Made by a program: the position numbers and the translations under genes. The notes beneath the pieces are model-generated. The model made no database searches, was not told the origin of the DNA, and saw nothing but the letters and a program-made list of their open reading frames with translations. Source: an uncultured Acidobacteriia bacterium (lineage in GTDB: Bacteria; Acidobacteriota; Terriglobia; Bryobacterales; Bryobacteraceae). From it: a DNA stretch of 64,000 bases. Shown one piece after another: positions 63,063-64,000 of this stretch (positions within the stretch are counted from its first letter, which is position 1; every line of letters begins with the position of its first letter). The stretch spans positions 1 to 64,000 of the forward strand of contig CAIQWJ010000054.1 of assembly GCA_903875575.1 (NCBI GenBank), read 5' to 3'.

Positions 63063-64000
63063 TGGCGAGCCTCCACGAGGGAGCCGTCATTGAGAGCCTG
63101 TGGGATGGGTGTGACGGTCTTCTCCCCGACGGCGAGGCCGGAGAGAACTTCGACGCGGTCGCCGTGCTTATCGCCGACGGTGATCAACCGGCTATGAGCG
63201 GCACCACTCTCCACCACGAAAACGGAAAGCACCTGGCCGCGTTCCCGAATGGCGGCGGCGGGTACGGCCAGGACTTCGCGGCTGCCCAGTTGGAATGTCG
63301 CACGACCGAAGAGTCCGGTTCGGAGAGAGGGCAGGGCGGGGAGGTCGATTCTCACGATGGCGGCGCGGGAGGCGGTATCGATCGCCGGCAGGATCTCGGT
63401 CACGTGGGCGTCGAGTGGGTGGTCCAGGCCATCGAGGGTGACGGTGACTGCCTGACCTGCGTGGACGGAGGTAAGGCGGGATTCGTCGACGGAGGCTTCG
63501 AGACGGAATGCGCCTTCGCGTTCGATGGTGAACAGGGGCGCGCCCGGAGTGGCCAGTTGACCAGGTTCGACCGAACGGGTGACAATGACGCCGGTGAAAG
63601 GAGCAAGAACCTCGGCATAGGTGCGGCTGACTTCAGCGGAGCGAACGTCCTGCTCTACCGTCGCGAGACGCGCGTCCAGTTGGGTGCGGCGGGCCTTTGC
63701 CATGTCGCAGGCCGCCTGCGCTGCTTTGAGCCGGGCGCTCGCTTCATCGAGTTCCTGGTTCGAGATGGAGGTTTTGCGGAAGAGCTCCTGCATGCGGTTG
63801 AACGTGGTCTGGGCCAGATCGAGACTGGCTTTGGCTGCAACGATGGCAGTATCGGCCTCCGGCATCCCGGCGCGGACTTCGGCACGGGCGGCTTCGGCGC
63901 GTTTGGACGCCACGTCGAGATCGCGGGCGTCGAGCGTGATGAGGGACTGGCCTTCCCGGACGCGGTCGCCCACCTGAGCTTTCACTTCACGGACATAGCC
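63059..64000 (-). CDS. RND efflux periplasmic adaptor, partial (runs off right edge)
   Basis: The C-terminal part of a membrane-fusion protein that links the pump to the outer membrane. Visible are the second half of the lipoyl domain ([22 protein letters not shown]), a coiled-coil hairpin ([40 protein letters not shown]), the barrel ([20 protein letters not shown]) and the membrane-proximal domain ([20 protein letters not shown]). The start lies beyond 64000. It overlaps the pump start by 4 bp. Confidence 0.92.
   Translation of the reverse strand, partial: GYVREVKAQVGDRVREGQSLITLDARDLDVASKRAEAARAEVRAGMPEADTAIVAAKASLDLAQTTFNRMQELFRKTSISNQELDEASARLKAAQAACDMAKARRTQLDARLATVEQDVRSAEVSRTYAEVLAPFTGVIVTRSVEPGQLATPGAPLFTIEREGAFRLEASVDESRLTSVHAGQAVTVTLDGLDHPLDAHVTEILPAIDTASRAAIVRIDLPALPSLRTGLFGRATFQLGSREVLAVPAAAIRERGQVLSVFVVESGAAHSRLITVGDKHGDRVEVLSGLAVGEKTVTPIPQALNDGSLVEARQ

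Overview
The window reads as a slice of a GC-rich chromosome from an acidobacterium of the Solibacter/Bryobacter/Paludibaculum type. The main reasons are two intact and two decayed copies of the TIGR03435 family (a secreted family expanded in Solibacteres), a TIGR03436 VWFA-related secreted protein, several Uma2-family genes and DUF4159/TolB-like remnants. This taxonomic call is inference from family content only. I found no rRNA, tRNA, CRISPR array, integrase or transposase.

Layout. 1-0.33 kb: tail of pntB. 0.37-3.6 kb: a lipoprotein, a nitrilase-fold hydrolase and TIGR03435 genes and remnants, with short dispersed repeats. 3.7-8.5 kb: a cupin-type regulator divergent from a run of fasciclin protein, folE, SDR, SRPBCC, BCP-type peroxiredoxin and an ATP10-like protein, which looks like a redox/stress group. 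8.4-12 kb: comEC and a VapC/Phd-type toxin-antitoxin pair. 12.1-15 kb: argF, argH and argR, with a perfect ARG box lying on the argF start codon. 15-18.7 kb: a broken Uma2 gene, pckG and a LacD-like aldolase (central carbon metabolism). 18.8-23.3 kb: a SWIM-SNF2 helicase and a RES/Xre toxin-antitoxin pair. 23.3-27.2 kb: a Tat-exported enolase-superfamily enzyme, manC and two tandem signal peptidases. 27.3-33.2 kb: a paired SMR-like transporter, a phosphoesterase, a TetR regulator, a VWFA protein, an M15 peptidase, a ferredoxin, a thioesterase and Uma2. 33.2-36.4 kb: the conserved ffh-rpsP-khpA-rimM-trmD translation/secretion cluster. 36.5-44.5 kb: an accessory stretch with TIGR03435, antitoxin-like genes, Uma2, a cytochrome c, GNAT, a methyltransferase and many gene fragments.

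45.0-56.6 kb holds the most coherent system: ten tightly overlapping genes encoding every step from guanine/xanthine to glyoxylate (xdhA, xdhB, guaD, uraD, urate oxidase, uraH, allC, allB, allE and a second M20 amidohydrolase assigned as ureidoglycolate amidohydrolase). They are followed 33 bp later by a c-type cytochrome. An 11-bp perfect palindrome sits just before xdhA. The rest is tsaD, a secreted TldD/PmbA-like protein, and an RND efflux operon (adaptor, pump, two DUF2892 proteins) that runs off the right edge.

The accessory zones (1.4-3.7, 15.0-15.5, 38.5-39.3 and 41.7-44.5 kb) are rich in decayed genes, with stop codons, frameshifts, internal deletions and fused fragments. The metabolic clusters are compact and intact.
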